Below are positions 42,423 to 50,296 of a DNA stretch of 64,000 nucleotides, in pieces; within the stretch, counting starts at the first letter, position 1; every line of letters starts with the position of its first letter. Below the pieces are notes generated by a model. It had not been told where the DNA came from. It did no database searches and worked only from the letters and a program-made list of their open reading frames with translations. Origin of the DNA: Bacteroidales bacterium (lineage in GTDB: Bacteria; Bacteroidota; Bacteroidia; Bacteroidales; F082); assembly GCA_017460915.1 (NCBI GenBank), contig JAFUAA010000042.1, forward strand, positions 1-64,000, read 5' to 3'. Made by a program: the position numbers and the translations under genes.

Positions 42423-43610
42423 TTAATTCTTCACGTCCAAAGCCTCGCGCAAGGCATTTCCAATAAGCATAAACGCCAACACCAAAAGCATGATGGCGAT
42501 GCCAGGCAAAATGGCCAGGTAAGCCGCGTCGAGGATGATGAAGGCGTAATTCTCCTTGATCATGCTGCCCCACGAGGGCATGGGGGGCTGCACACCGATG
42601 CCGAGGAAACTCAAGCCCGCCTCCAGCAAGATGGCTGAGGCGAAATTGGCCGCCGAGACCACGATGATGGGGTTGAGAATGTTGGGCAAGATGTGCTTGA
42701 AAATAATGCGCAAATTATTGAATCCTAATGCTTTGCTTGCCTCAACGAAAGTCGTCTCGCGGATGGAAAGGATTTGTCCGCGCACGATACGGGCCACCTC
42801 AACCCACATCGTCAAGCCGACGGCGATGAAGACCTGCGCGATGCCCTTGCCCAAGGCGAACGTGATGGCGATGACCAGCAATAGGGTAGGGATGGACCAC
42901 ACCACGTTGACGAACCACACCACCGCATCGTCCACCTTGCCACGGAAGAAGCCGCCGAGACTGCCGATGACAATGCCAATCATCAGGCTGAGCAGCACGG
43001 CGATGAAGCCCACCATAAGACTGATGCGACTGCCCAAGACCAAACGGCTCAAGAAGTCGCGGCCAAACTGGTCGGTGCCCAGCAGGAACTTGCGGTGCTT
43101 CACGCAATGTGAACGGATGTATTGTTCGGCTTCTGCGTCAGACGTAAAACCTAAGGCCGCTGAGCCTGTCGAAGCGCCGAATCTTACAAATTCCTCGTTT
43201 CCAACAATTTCCGTTCTAACCGTCGCACTCTCCTCCGATTGGTAAAGGAAAACGGTGGTCTGCTCCTTATTAATATTCAGGCTATCGAAAGGCAGATAGA
43301 CGCAATCGTCGGGGCGACCCTGCAGCAGAAACCTGTAATACGGTGTTTTCGTCGTCGTTTCTTTCGGAACCATCAGCATATCGACCTCAAACCCTGGCTT
43401 TTTCGTGCTGATTTCTAGCAACTGGCGATTGGCGTTAGGTGTCTTGTCGGGGATGACGACGTAGGCAAACATGGCCAACAAAGCCCAAACAACGACATAG
43501 AAGCACGAAACCATTCCGAGCTTGTTGCTTCGGAAACGCTTCCAAGCCAGTGCTTTTGGGGATCCTCCTTTTAAGGGGGCTGGGGGATTCGGGTTCGGTT
43601 TTCTTGACAT
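42423..43610 (-). CDS. Oligopeptide ABC transporter permease (DppC/OppC type)
   Basis: The 395-residue protein has the OppC N-terminal segment (WKRFRSNKLGMVSCFYVVVWALLAMFAYVV), a periplasmic insert of about 120 residues, the motif LLGTDQFGRDFLSRLVLGSRISL, and five membrane helices with the EAA-type loop EASKALGFNNLRIIFKHILPN. It likely works with the ATPase at 32589. Two dispersed repeats lie in frame: a G-rich repeat near the N-terminus (NPNPPAPLKGGSPKAL) and a CTGAGCCTGTCGAAG copy in the periplasmic insert (GASTGSAALG). Confidence 0.85.
   Translation of the reverse strand: MSRKPNPNPPAPLKGGSPKALAWKRFRSNKLGMVSCFYVVVWALLAMFAYVVIPDKTPNANRQLLEISTKKPGFEVDMLMVPKETTTKTPYYRFLLQGRPDDCVYLPFDSLNINKEQTTVFLYQSEESATVRTEIVGNEEFVRFGASTGSAALGFTSDAEAEQYIRSHCVKHRKFLLGTDQFGRDFLSRLVLGSRISLMVGFIAVLLSLMIGIVIGSLGGFFRGKVDDAVVWFVNVVWSIPTLLLVIAITFALGKGIAQVFIAVGLTMWVEVARIVRGQILSIRETTFVEASKALGFNNLRIIFKHILPNILNPIIVVSAANFASAILLEAGLSFLGIGVQPPMPSWGSMIKENYAFIILDAAYLAILPGIAIMLLVLAFMLIGNALREALDVKN
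43155..43178. repeat. CTGAGCCTGTCGAAG repeat inside the permease gene
   Basis: CGCTGAGCCTGTCGAAGCG is an imperfect palindrome. It encodes FGASTGSAAL in the predicted periplasmic insert. Confidence 0.7.
43559..43590. repeat. CCCCCAGCCCCCTTAAAAGGAGG-type repeat at the permease N-terminus
   Basis: On the minus strand it encodes NPPAPLKGGSPKA. CCCCCAGCCCCCT...AGG repeats are found dispersed in Bacteroidota. A related G-rich copy lies at 61388. Confidence 0.55.
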
Positions 43611-43724
43611 TGTTTACCTCCTTTTGAGCCGTCAAAAATACGGATTTCGTCCCTGATTTTGAGCCAAAAAAAGAAAAAATGAAAAATTTTGTCCGAAAAG
43701 CATCGCTGTTTCGAAAAAATGTAG

Positions 43725-43733
43725 TATTTTTGC
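43725..43733 (+). promoter_or_regulatory. Promoter -7 box TATTTTTGC for tRNA-His
   Basis: A perfect box 15 bases before the tRNA-His 5' end. Confidence 0.65.
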
Positions 43734-43748
43734 AGCCGCAATTCAGAT

Positions 43749-43823
43749 GGTGGGTGTAGCTCAGCTGGTTAGAGTACCGGATTGTGGTTCCGAGGGTCGT
43801 GGGTTCGAATCCCATCTCCCACC
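43749..43823 (+). tRNA. tRNA-His (anticodon GTG)
   Basis: The extra G at -1 is opposite C73. Acceptor GTGGGTG faces CTCCCAC, with one T-T mismatch. The anticodon loop TTGTGGT gives GTG. The T arm is GTGGG-TTCGAAT-CCCAT. Confidence 0.95.
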
Positions 43824-43871
43824 CAGAAGCGAAAGAGGTTCAGTTGAGCCTCTTTTTCAATTTTGGAACAC

Positions 43872-44324
43872 ATGGCAAGGATAATGGCTATCGACTTGGG
43901 ACGAAAACGTTGCGGCATTGCCGTCACCGACCCTTTGCAAATCATCGCAAACGGGCTGACGACGATTCCATCGCAACAACTCGTTGATTTTGTGCTGAAT
44001 TACCTGAAGCAAGAAGAGGTGGGAACCATCGTCATCGGCGAGCCAAAGGACATGAAAAACAACCCTTCCGATTGCTCGAAGTACATCGACCCCATCGTGA
44101 ACCGCCTGAAAAAGATGCTGCCCAACATGAACATCGTGCGTTACGACGAGCGTTTCACCTCCGTCATGGCGCATCAAACCATGATTGACGCGGGCCTGAA
44201 GAAATCCAAGCGCCGGGACAAGGAACTGGTCGATACCATCGCCGCCACCATCATTCTGCAATCGTATTTGGAATCCGTTAGAGTGCGGAATGATAGATGC
44301 GGAATGATGAATGCCAACAATTAA
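43872..44324 (+). CDS. ruvX: RuvX/YqgF, Holliday-junction resolvase-like / rRNA-processing nuclease
   Basis: The start is taken at ATG 43872 (MARIMAIDLGRKRCGIAVTD). The 150-residue protein has the RNase H-like core with the catalytic Asp in IDLGRKR, VIGEPKDM and YDERFTS, and KELVDTIAAT. It is essential in many bacteria and works in 16S rRNA end processing. The last 15 residues (VRNDRCGMMNANN) come from a low-complexity intergenic repeat and look like a recent extension. Confidence 0.9.
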   Translation: MARIMAIDLGRKRCGIAVTDPLQIIANGLTTIPSQQLVDFVLNYLKQEEVGTIVIGEPKDMKNNPSDCSKYIDPIVNRLKKMLPNMNIVRYDERFTSVMAHQTMIDAGLKKSKRRDKELVDTIAATIILQSYLESVRVRNDRCGMMNANN

Positions 44325-44350
44325 ACAATCAACAATTCAACAATTCAACA

Positions 44351-44920
44351 ATGATATTACCAATAGTAGCCTACGGTCATCCGACCCTCAAGAAAATAGC
44401 GGAGCCCATCACGCCCGATTATCCCGAGTTCCAGACGCTGCTTGCCGACATGTGGGAGACCCTGGCGCATTCGGAAGGCGTCGGTCTAGCCGCTCCGCAG
44501 GTCAACAAATCCATCCGTCTGTTCATCGTGGACGGCAATCCCTTCTATCCCGATTATCCTGACGCCAAGGACTTCAAGCAAGCTTTTATCAACGCCGAGC
44601 TTTTGGAGGCTTTTGGCGAAATGGTGCCTTTCAAGGAAGGCTGCCTCAGTTTGCCCAATATCTATGAGGAAGTGATGCGCCCCGACAAAATCAGAATCAA
44701 ATACCTGGACGAGAACTTCCTGGAGCATGAGGAGGTTTTCGAAGGCATCCGATCGCGCATCATCCAACATGAGTATGACCATTTGCAAGGTCACGTCCAC
44801 GTGGATCGCATCGCACCGCTGCGCAAAACGCTGTTGCAAGGTAAGTTAAAGGCTATTATGGACGGTAGATGCGATGTCGATTACCGCATGATTTTCCCGC
44901 ACAAAAAGAAACACAGATAA
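44351..44920 (+). CDS. def: Peptide deformylase
   Basis: The start is taken at ATG 44351 (MILPIVAYGHPTL). The 189-residue protein has all three metal motifs: GVGLAAPQV, EGCLSLP and QHEYDHLQG. It removes the formyl group from nascent N-termini. It lies 26 bp after ruvX across a CAACAATTCAACAATT repeat, probably in one operon with ruvX and the TPR lipoprotein. Confidence 0.95.
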   Translation: MILPIVAYGHPTLKKIAEPITPDYPEFQTLLADMWETLAHSEGVGLAAPQVNKSIRLFIVDGNPFYPDYPDAKDFKQAFINAELLEAFGEMVPFKEGCLSLPNIYEEVMRPDKIRIKYLDENFLEHEEVFEGIRSRIIQHEYDHLQGHVHVDRIAPLRKTLLQGKLKAIMDGRCDVDYRMIFPHKKKHR

Positions 44921-44932
44921 AAACAGGATGAA

Positions 44933-45469
44933 ATGAAACAGACTTTGAGAATGATGCTTGTCGCTCTTATTGCATTGGGCATGTTGGCCTGCGGCGAGAA
45001 GAAACTGACCGAAAAAGACCTGAAGTTGGCCGAAGCCGAGTTGTTTAATGAAGACAAGACGATGAACGAAGCCGTGGCACCGAAAGTGGCCGAGAAATAC
45101 AGCCAATTTGCCGAGCAAAACCCCGACAACACATCGGCTCCGCTTTGGCTTTATCATGCTATGGAAATCAACGTGCAGCTGAAGAATGCAGAGAAGAGTG
45201 CTGAGCTATGCGAACGCATGCTTGAGAAGTTCCCCCAGTCGGAATGGGCACCAAGGAGCTTGTTCTTGTTGGGCTCGTTCGTCTACAACGACCAACTCAA
45301 CGACACTGCCCGAGCGCACGCCACTTTACAGAGGCTTATCGACACCTATCCCGACAGCAACTTGGCTGACGATGCCCAAAAATCCATTGAGTATTTGGGT
45401 CTGACCCCTGAAGAGATTATGTCATTGATCATGATGTCGCAATTCGAGGAGGAGGAAGACGATTTATAA
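44933..45469 (+). CDS. TPR lipoprotein
   Basis: The 178-residue protein has a lipoprotein signal (MLVALIALGMLACGEK) and TPR-like helices (WLYHAMEINVQLKNAEKSAELCERMLEKFPQSEWAPRSLFLLG). The layout resembles a half-size BamD/YfgC-type adaptor, but no specific partner can be named. It starts 12 bp after def. Confidence 0.75.
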   Translation: MKQTLRMMLVALIALGMLACGEKKLTEKDLKLAEAELFNEDKTMNEAVAPKVAEKYSQFAEQNPDNTSAPLWLYHAMEINVQLKNAEKSAELCERMLEKFPQSEWAPRSLFLLGSFVYNDQLNDTARAHATLQRLIDTYPDSNLADDAQKSIEYLGLTPEEIMSLIMMSQFEEEEDDL

Positions 45470-45487
45470 GGGCATTTCCTGAAAACG

Positions 45488-45521
45488 AAAACGCCAGCGA
45501 GAAAGCTTTCGCAGGCGTTTT
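45488..45521. terminator. Bidirectional terminator between convergent genes
   Basis: AAAACGCC (45488-45495) pairs with GGCGTTTT (45514-45521); the inner AGCGA...GAAAGCTTTC also pairs. The T run on both strands serves the TPR lipoprotein gene and metK. Confidence 0.85.
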
Positions 45522-45527
45522 TTGTTT

Positions 45528-46799
45528 TTAGCAACCAAAGGCCGCTTTCAGTTCGCCCACCAAGTCGAGTTTCTCCCAGGCGAAGAACTCCACGTTCTTG
45601 TAGGTTTTCCCGCCTTCGCGGAAGGTGTCGTTGTCCTCGTAATAGACTTCCACCTTGCGCGTTTCGGGCTGACGGCCGAAGTGGCCGTAGGAAGCCGTCT
45701 CCTCAAAGATGGGGTTGGTGAGGCCGAAACGCTTTACGATGAAATAGGGACGCAAGTCGACCATTTCCTTGACTTTCAAGGCAATGTCGGCATCGCTCAT
45801 CTTGACGTGCGAGGTGCCGTCGGTGTTGATGTAGAAACCCACTGGCTCGGCTTTGCCGATGGCGTAGGCGATTTGCACCAAGGCTTGGTCGCAAATGCCT
45901 GCAGCCACAAGGTTCTTGGCGATGTGGCGCGCGGCATAGGCTGCCGAACGGTCCACCTTCGAGCTGTCCTTGCCCGAGAAGGCGCCGCCGCCGTGGGCGC
46001 CGCGACCGCCGTAGGTGTCAACGATGATTTTGCGGCCCGTCAGGCCCGTGTCGCCGTGGGGACCGCCGATGACGAACTTGCCCGTCGGGTTGACGTAAAG
46101 CTTCATGTCGTCGCCGAAGAGTTTCTTCAGGCGAGTGGGAAGCTGCTTTTTGACTCTGGGAATGAGAATGTTGCGCACATCGGCCTCGATTTTGGCCAAC
46201 ATCGTCTCGTCGTCGGCAAACTCGTCGTGTTGCGTGCTGATGACGATGGTATCAATGCGGAGCGGCTTCCAGCCTTCGCCGTATTCCACCGTCACCTGCG
46301 ACTTGGCATCGGGGCGGAGGTACTTCATCTGTCGGCCTTCGCGGCGGATGACAGCCAGTTCGCGCAACAGCAGGTGCGAGAGGTCGATGGTCAGAGGCAT
46401 GTAGTTCTCGGTTTCCTTGCAGGCAAAGCCGAACATCATGCCTTGGTCACCGGCGCCTTGGTTTTCAGGATTTTCGCGCCCAACGCCTTGGAAGATGTCG
46501 TTCGACTGGCCATGGATGGCCGACAACACGCCACACGATTGCGCGTCGAATTGGTACTCCGACTTGTTGTAGCCGATGCGGTCGATGACGCGGCGCGCCA
46601 CATCCTGAATTTCGATATAGGCGTTGGTGCGGATTTCGCCCGCCACCACGACGAGACCGGTGGTGACTAATGTTTCGCAAGCCACTTTGGAAGTGGCGTC
46701 ATAGCGGAGAATCTCGTCCAACACGGCATCCGAAATCTGGTCGCACACCTTGTCGGGATGGCCTTCCGAGACGGATTCTGAAGTGAAATAATAACCCAT
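45528..46799 (-). CDS. metK: S-adenosylmethionine synthetase
   Basis: The 423-residue protein has [24 protein letters not shown] at the N-terminus, the ATP site [10 protein letters not shown], and the phosphate loop [16 protein letters not shown]. It makes SAM from methionine and ATP. The promoter is at 46956-46964, so the leader is about 155 bases and contains a candidate SAM-II-like aptamer and a CCTGAGCC repeat. Confidence 0.95.
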   Translation of the reverse strand: MGYYFTSESVSEGHPDKVCDQISDAVLDEILRYDATSKVACETLVTTGLVVVAGEIRTNAYIEIQDVARRVIDRIGYNKSEYQFDAQSCGVLSAIHGQSNDIFQGVGRENPENQGAGDQGMMFGFACKETENYMPLTIDLSHLLLRELAVIRREGRQMKYLRPDAKSQVTVEYGEGWKPLRIDTIVISTQHDEFADDETMLAKIEADVRNILIPRVKKQLPTRLKKLFGDDMKLYVNPTGKFVIGGPHGDTGLTGRKIIVDTYGGRGAHGGGAFSGKDSSKVDRSAAYAARHIAKNLVAAGICDQALVQIAYAIGKAEPVGFYINTDGTSHVKMSDADIALKVKEMVDLRPYFIVKRFGLTNPIFEETASYGHFGRQPETRKVEVYYEDNDTFREGGKTYKNVEFFAWEKLDLVGELKAAFGC

Positions 46800-46859
46800 A
46801 ACAAATTGTTTATTAGTTAGTTAATAAGAAATTTGTGTGGGAAGTCTGAAATTGAAAGG

Positions 46860-46884
46860 GGTCCTTTGGCAGGCTCAGGAACCC
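46860..46884. repeat. CCTTTGGCAGGCTCAGG repeat in the metK leader
   Basis: GGTCCTTTGGCAGGCTCAGGAACCC, a hairpin-forming variant of the CCTTCGACAGGCTCAGG family, lies between the candidate aptamer and the metK start. Confidence 0.65.
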
Positions 46885-46898
46885 AAGGAAAAAGCATT

Positions 46899-46946
46899 GG
46901 TTTAGCATTTTTTCTTGTGGTTGCAATCAAATCAAATCTTTCCACG
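46899..46946 (-). promoter_or_regulatory. Candidate SAM-II-like riboswitch before metK
   Basis: On the minus strand GTGG and CCAC form a short stem around a loop with GATTTGATTTGATTGCAA. Then come AAGAAAAAATGCTAAACC. The SAM-II (metA) aptamer has the same order: stem, loop with GAUUU...AUUGCAA, closing stem, then AAAUG...GCUAAA for the pseudoknot. Position in the leader of a SAM synthetase gene fits. The stem is short, and the match is by eye from memory of the consensus. Confidence 0.5.
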
Positions 46947-46955
46947 TTTGCGGGT

Positions 46956-46964
46956 GCAAAGATA
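46956..46964 (-). promoter_or_regulatory. Promoter -7 box TATCTTTGC for metK
   Basis: GCAAAGATA on the plus strand. It sets a long metK leader that includes the candidate aptamer. Confidence 0.65.
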
Positions 46965-47000
46965 CGAATAATTTTGGACGCGGCATCGCCACGTCCAAAA

Positions 47001-47909
47001 TTATTTCGTCAGCTTCTGGAAGGCCTCCTCAAAGCTCAAGTCTTCTTTTTGCAAGGTCTTGATGATGAGGGCGCGGTCCACCGACCATTTCATCAGGTTG
47101 GCGCGGATGTCGGTGTCGCCTTGCGGCTCAAGGATCCAATGGTTTTCTTTTACGCGCTGCACTTTGCTCACCATCGGGATGCTGCGCAAGAGGCTTTCGC
47201 TCACCTCGCTCTCAAACTCCACGATGATGACGTTGCTGGCCGAGTTTTCCTGTTTCAGGTTCTCGATTTTGTCGTCGGCCACCACTACGCCTTTATTGAT
47301 AATGATGGCGCGTTCGCAGATGGCTTCCACCTCCTGCATGATATGGGTCGAGAGGAGGACGGTCTTCTCCTTGCCGAGGTTGGAGATGAGGTTGCGGATG
47401 TCGATGAGCTGGTTGGGGTCGAGGCCAGAGGTGGGCTCGTCGAGGATGAGCACCTGAGGGTCGTGCATCATGGCTTGGGCCAAGCCCACGCGTTGGCGGT
47501 AGCCCTTCGAGAGGGCACCGATTTTCTTGTGCGCCTCAAGGCCGAGGCCTGTCTCGTCGATCATCTCGTCGATGCGTTTGTGGGCGGCTTCGCCTTTCAG
47601 TTGGTGCACGCCAGCCACAAATTCCAGGTACTCGCGGACGTACATGTCCAAGTAAAGCGGGTTGTGCTCCGGCAGGTAGCCCACGATGCGCTTCACGGCC
47701 ATCGGGTCGTCGGTCACGTCGTGGCCTTCGACGCTCACCGTGCCCGAAGTGGGCGGGATGAAGCAGGTGATGATTTTCATCAGCGTGGACTTGCCCGCGC
47801 CGTTGGGGCCGAGCAGGCCGACGATACCTTTATTGATAGAGAGCGTGACGTCATTCAGGGCGAGTTGCTCGCCGTAACGCTTGGTGATATGGTTGATTTC
47901 GATGGACAT
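47001..47909 (-). CDS. gldA: ABC transporter ATPase, GldA-like
   Basis: The 302-residue protein has Walker A GPNGAGKST near 38, signature LSKGYRQRVGLAQA, Walker B VLILDEPTSGLD and the H-loop STHIMQEV. The order and length fit GldA, which with GldF and GldG belongs to the gliding/T9SS-associated ABC transporter of Bacteroidota. GldF/G are not in this window, so the name is likely but not certain. Confidence 0.7.
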   Translation of the reverse strand: MSIEINHITKRYGEQLALNDVTLSINKGIVGLLGPNGAGKSTLMKIITCFIPPTSGTVSVEGHDVTDDPMAVKRIVGYLPEHNPLYLDMYVREYLEFVAGVHQLKGEAAHKRIDEMIDETGLGLEAHKKIGALSKGYRQRVGLAQAMMHDPQVLILDEPTSGLDPNQLIDIRNLISNLGKEKTVLLSTHIMQEVEAICERAIIINKGVVVADDKIENLKQENSASNVIIVEFESEVSESLLRSIPMVSKVQRVKENHWILEPQGDTDIRANLMKWSVDRALIIKTLQKEDLSFEEAFQKLTK

Positions 47910-47928
47910 TTTTCGCGATTATTTGGCT

Positions 47929-47937
47929 GCAAAGGTA
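47929..47937 (-). promoter_or_regulatory. Promoter -7 box TACCTTTGC for gldA
   Basis: GCAAAGGTA on the plus strand, 20 bases before the gldA ATG. Confidence 0.6.
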
Positions 47938-48063
47938 AACATTTTGAGAAAAAGGGCAAAAAAACGATAAACACGAAGATGTTTTCCCAAGCCCTCTCAT
48001 TAAAAAATATCGAAAATCAGAAAAAAATATCGAAAAATGTTTGCGATGATGTAAAAAAAGTTG

Positions 48064-48072
48064 TATATTTGC
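48064..48072 (+). promoter_or_regulatory. Cassette promoter 1, TATATTTGC
   Basis: A perfect TAnnTTTGC box with a TTTG at 48039-48042 as -33 element, spacing 21. It is repeated at 51202 and 52735 with the same flanks. The ATG of the leader frame is 20 bases downstream. Confidence 0.75.
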
Positions 48073-48092
48073 CCTGTCAAACACCCGTTCCC

Positions 48093-48221
48093 ATGACGAC
48101 GAGACGCCTACATACGACGCCCCATCCTCTTTCGAGGCGAGTTCTCCGCCAATCGGAGTGGCAGGCCCATTGGCTTGCGAAGGGAATGTGGTGGCTTGGC
48201 AAAAACCGATTCATCAGTTGA
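48093..48221 (+). CDS. Leader frame, type A (42 residues, Trp-rich)
   Basis: It starts MTTRRLHTTPHPLSRRVLRQ and ends MWWLGKNRFIS. It is basic with four Trp within 17 residues. The unit 4 copy differs at two residues. It may be a true small protein, a leader peptide that controls the genes below, or just the trace of a structured RNA. No known family is recognised. The first base is about 20 bases from the promoter box, so the transcript would be almost leaderless. Confidence 0.45.
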   Translation: MTTRRLHTTPHPLSRRVLRQSEWQAHWLAKGMWWLGKNRFIS

Positions 48222-48279
48222 AGCCTCTGTAATCATGCGGCTTGCCGTTTACGGAGGCGAAGAACATCGACAGGCAACG

Positions 48280-48326
48280 GAAAAAGTCACGTTAGGAGAA
48301 GGACCAGAGTTGGTAACGCCTTTTTC
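48280..48326 (+). promoter_or_regulatory. Hairpin between leader frame and peptide gene (unit 1)
   Basis: GAAAAAG...CGTTA pairs with TAACG.CTTTTTC around a 19-base loop. The unit 4 copy (52951-52997) keeps both arms. It could attenuate transcription before the peptide gene. Confidence 0.45.
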
Positions 48327-48389
48327 TTGATCCACACAAAACCAAACGCTATCCGAGCGTTTTCGGAAAAACAATCAAAATCTAAGAAA

Positions 48390-48605
48390 ATGAAGAAATT
48401 AGTTAGAAAATCAATGTTTGTCCTGTCTTTTTTGGGACTGTTCACGTTTGGCGTGCCGAAGCAGGCGAAGGCGGACAGTATCTCACCATGCACAACATAT
48501 CATGTGACTTGTGCGGATGGCACCGTGCATAATGTGATTGCATGTGATTATGAAGAGTTACTAGAAGGTGTTATGGTCGCATGTAATATCAGCATTCAGA
48601 AATAA
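48390..48605 (+). CDS. Small secreted cysteine-rich peptide, unit 1
   Basis: The 71-residue product has the signal peptide MKKLVRKSMFVLSFLGLFTF ending in QAKA. The mature part of about 43 residues starts DSISPCTTYHVTC and has four Cys (C...C...C...C) with C.DG and E...GVMVACN. The signal peptide is nearly identical to those of units 2-4, while the mature part differs strongly. Even Cys number and periplasmic export point to disulfide bonds. I do not recognise the family. It is followed by a GLPGLI gene after 107 bases. Confidence 0.75.
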   Translation: MKKLVRKSMFVLSFLGLFTFGVPKQAKADSISPCTTYHVTCADGTVHNVIACDYEELLEGVMVACNISIQK

Positions 48606-48712
48606 TACATGCTTATGGAAAGCAATAGGCCATGTGTTTAGAGAAACCAATATGCATGGCCTATTGTGCTACAATTATACAAAGTAATAATCAAAATTAA
48701 AACGATAGCAAT

Positions 48713-49540
48713 ATGAAAAAGATAGTCTTAATAGCAGCATTGTTATTAATGATTTGCGGTTGTTCATTAGGTCAATCGTACACTGTACTAGATAAACCGA
48801 AGTTGCTTGTTCAATACGAACTAACGTATAAAGAAGATTCCACGCATTTAGATTATGTCAACCACGAAAACCAAATGCTTCTCGTGGGAAACACAGTGAG
48901 TAGTTATCAAAGTTTTAACAGGTATAGGCTTATGTCAGATTATAGAAAAGCCATAGAAGAAGGCAATTTCGATGCGTGGCGTTTAGGAGGGGGGATAACT
49001 CCAGAATCTTATGGTGCCAGATACAGTTATGTCATTTTCAAAAATTATCCTAAAGGTAAAATGACGGTAACTGAAAATGTGCTTACGGTGGGGTCTTTCG
49101 TTTATGAGGAAGAACTTAATTCATTTGATTGGCAAATACTTGATGACACAATGCTTGTGGACGGTTATCGGTCGCAGAAAGCAGTTTGTAGTTTCGGAGG
49201 CCGCACATGGGAAGCATGGTTTGCGGATGAGTTGCCGTTCGATGAAGGCCCATGGAAATTTAGTGGTTTGCCTGGACTGATTCTGAAAGTTGCTGATACA
49301 CGTGGCCATTACTCCTTTGAGATGATTTCCATCGAAGTGCCGGATGAGAACATGAAAATTGAGTGGGAGGATAAAAATCGTATGAAGACTACAAAAAAAG
49401 GTTTTTTCAAAGCAGAGGATTTGGGGCGATCCACCATACAAGATAACATGGAAGGGACTGGTAATTCGCTGGAGATGGCAAAAGCAGCAGGTGCAATTGC
49501 TGCATCTCGCAACAACCCCATCGAACTCGACAGGAAATGA
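48713..49540 (+). CDS. GLPGLI-family secreted protein, unit 1
   Basis: The 275-residue protein has a signal (IAALLLMICGCSLGQ; a lipobox-like CGC is present). It has the family motif GGRTWEAWFADELPF...GPWKFSGLPGLILKVAD near residues 160-195. The GLPGLI (Porph_ging) family is common in Bacteroidota, often beside TonB-receptor-like genes. Its function is unknown. It ends SRNNPIELDRK, a tail shared with unit 2 and with the fossil at 55077-55118. Confidence 0.85.
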   Translation: MKKIVLIAALLLMICGCSLGQSYTVLDKPKLLVQYELTYKEDSTHLDYVNHENQMLLVGNTVSSYQSFNRYRLMSDYRKAIEEGNFDAWRLGGGITPESYGARYSYVIFKNYPKGKMTVTENVLTVGSFVYEEELNSFDWQILDDTMLVDGYRSQKAVCSFGGRTWEAWFADELPFDEGPWKFSGLPGLILKVADTRGHYSFEMISIEVPDENMKIEWEDKNRMKTTKKGFFKAEDLGRSTIQDNMEGTGNSLEMAKAAGAIAASRNNPIELDRK

Positions 49541-49597
49541 AAAGGAAATATCGAAAATCAGAAAAAAATACCGAAAAAGGCTTGCGATAATGAAATA

Positions 49598-49606
49598 AAT
49601 ATTTGC
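49598..49606 (+). promoter_or_regulatory. Cassette promoter 2, AATATTTGC (weakened box)
   Basis: Same position as the boxes in units 1, 3 and 4, but the T of the TA pair is replaced by A. The unit may be transcribed less, or by read-through from unit 1. Confidence 0.5.
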
Positions 49607-49626
49607 ACCATCAAACACCCGTTCCC

Positions 49627-49926
49627 ATGACGACGAGACGCCTACATACGATGCCCCACCGTTTTTCGAGACGAGTTCTCCGCCAAGCGGAGTGGCAGGC
49701 TCATTGGCTTGCGAAGGGAATGTGGTGGCTTGGGAAAAACAAGTTCATCAGGTTTTTGGCCACCGATGCCAAAACGGGCATTGGCTTCTGCATGGGTGGT
49801 AATCATCCGACATGCGGTAGGCTCTATAGGGTTGGCGTTATAAGGAAAGTGTTCTCCCGTTTTGCCACGAAGGGCTTTGTTGAAAAGCCTATGAGGAGAA
49901 ACAATGAACGGATTAAAAAATCATAA
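49627..49926 (+). CDS. Leader frame, type B (99 residues)
   Basis: It starts MTTRRLHTMPHRFSRRVLRQ and continues past WWLGKNKFI with TDAKTGIGFCMGGNHPTCGR. Compared with the unit 3 copy, a 3-base deletion near 49841 keeps the frame, and the text around it stays similar (VGVIRKVFSRFATKGF against VGVMARKAFYRFATMGF). That favours real coding. It is basic; no known family. Confidence 0.5.
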   Translation: MTTRRLHTMPHRFSRRVLRQAEWQAHWLAKGMWWLGKNKFIRFLATDAKTGIGFCMGGNHPTCGRLYRVGVIRKVFSRFATKGFVEKPMRRNNERIKKS

Positions 49927-49938
49927 AATTGAAATAAA

Positions 49939-50172
49939 ATGAAGAAATTAGTTAGAAAAACCATGTTTGTCCTGTCTTTCTTGGGACTTTTCACGTTTGT
50001 TGCACCGAAACAGGCGAAGGCCGCACCTCCAAAGTACCCTTACACGGCTGAGATTTGCTGTGATGACGGTAATTGCTATTATTGTTTGTGTCAGTTTGAA
50101 GGAGACGAGGAAATATGGAAATCGATTATGTGTCCATCAACGGGTGGACCAGGCGGCCCTGTGTCTAATTAA
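49939..50172 (+). CDS. Small secreted cysteine-rich peptide, unit 2
   Basis: The 77-residue product shares the signal peptide MKKLVRKTMFVLSFLGLFTF and QAKA with unit 1. The mature part has six Cys (ICCDDGNCYYCLC...SIMC) and ends GGPGGPVSN. It keeps the C.DG element. A GLPGLI gene follows after 124 bases. Confidence 0.75.
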   Translation: MKKLVRKTMFVLSFLGLFTFVAPKQAKAAPPKYPYTAEICCDDGNCYYCLCQFEGDEEIWKSIMCPSTGGPGGPVSN

Positions 50173-50296
50173 AGTAATCGGCAATGAGGATGAGGAGGGA
50201 GTGAACCATAATTATAGGTGACTTGTCTTTAAATCATCACAAGATAATCATCTCCTCGTCCTTTTTGTTTTTGGTGTGTTACAAAAATTAGATGAT

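Larger units (their letters stand above)
48008..49545 (+). repeat. Tandem cassette unit 1 (leader type A, Cys peptide, GLPGLI)
   Basis: It begins with TATCGAAAATCAG...TATCGAAAAA, an AT-rich block also present before units 2 and 3. Then come TATATTTGC, the leader frame MTTRRLHT, the small secreted peptide gene and a GLPGLI gene. The leader (48064-48389) is nearly identical to that of unit 4. The unit ends with the GLPGLI tail RNNPIELDRK. Confidence 0.85.
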
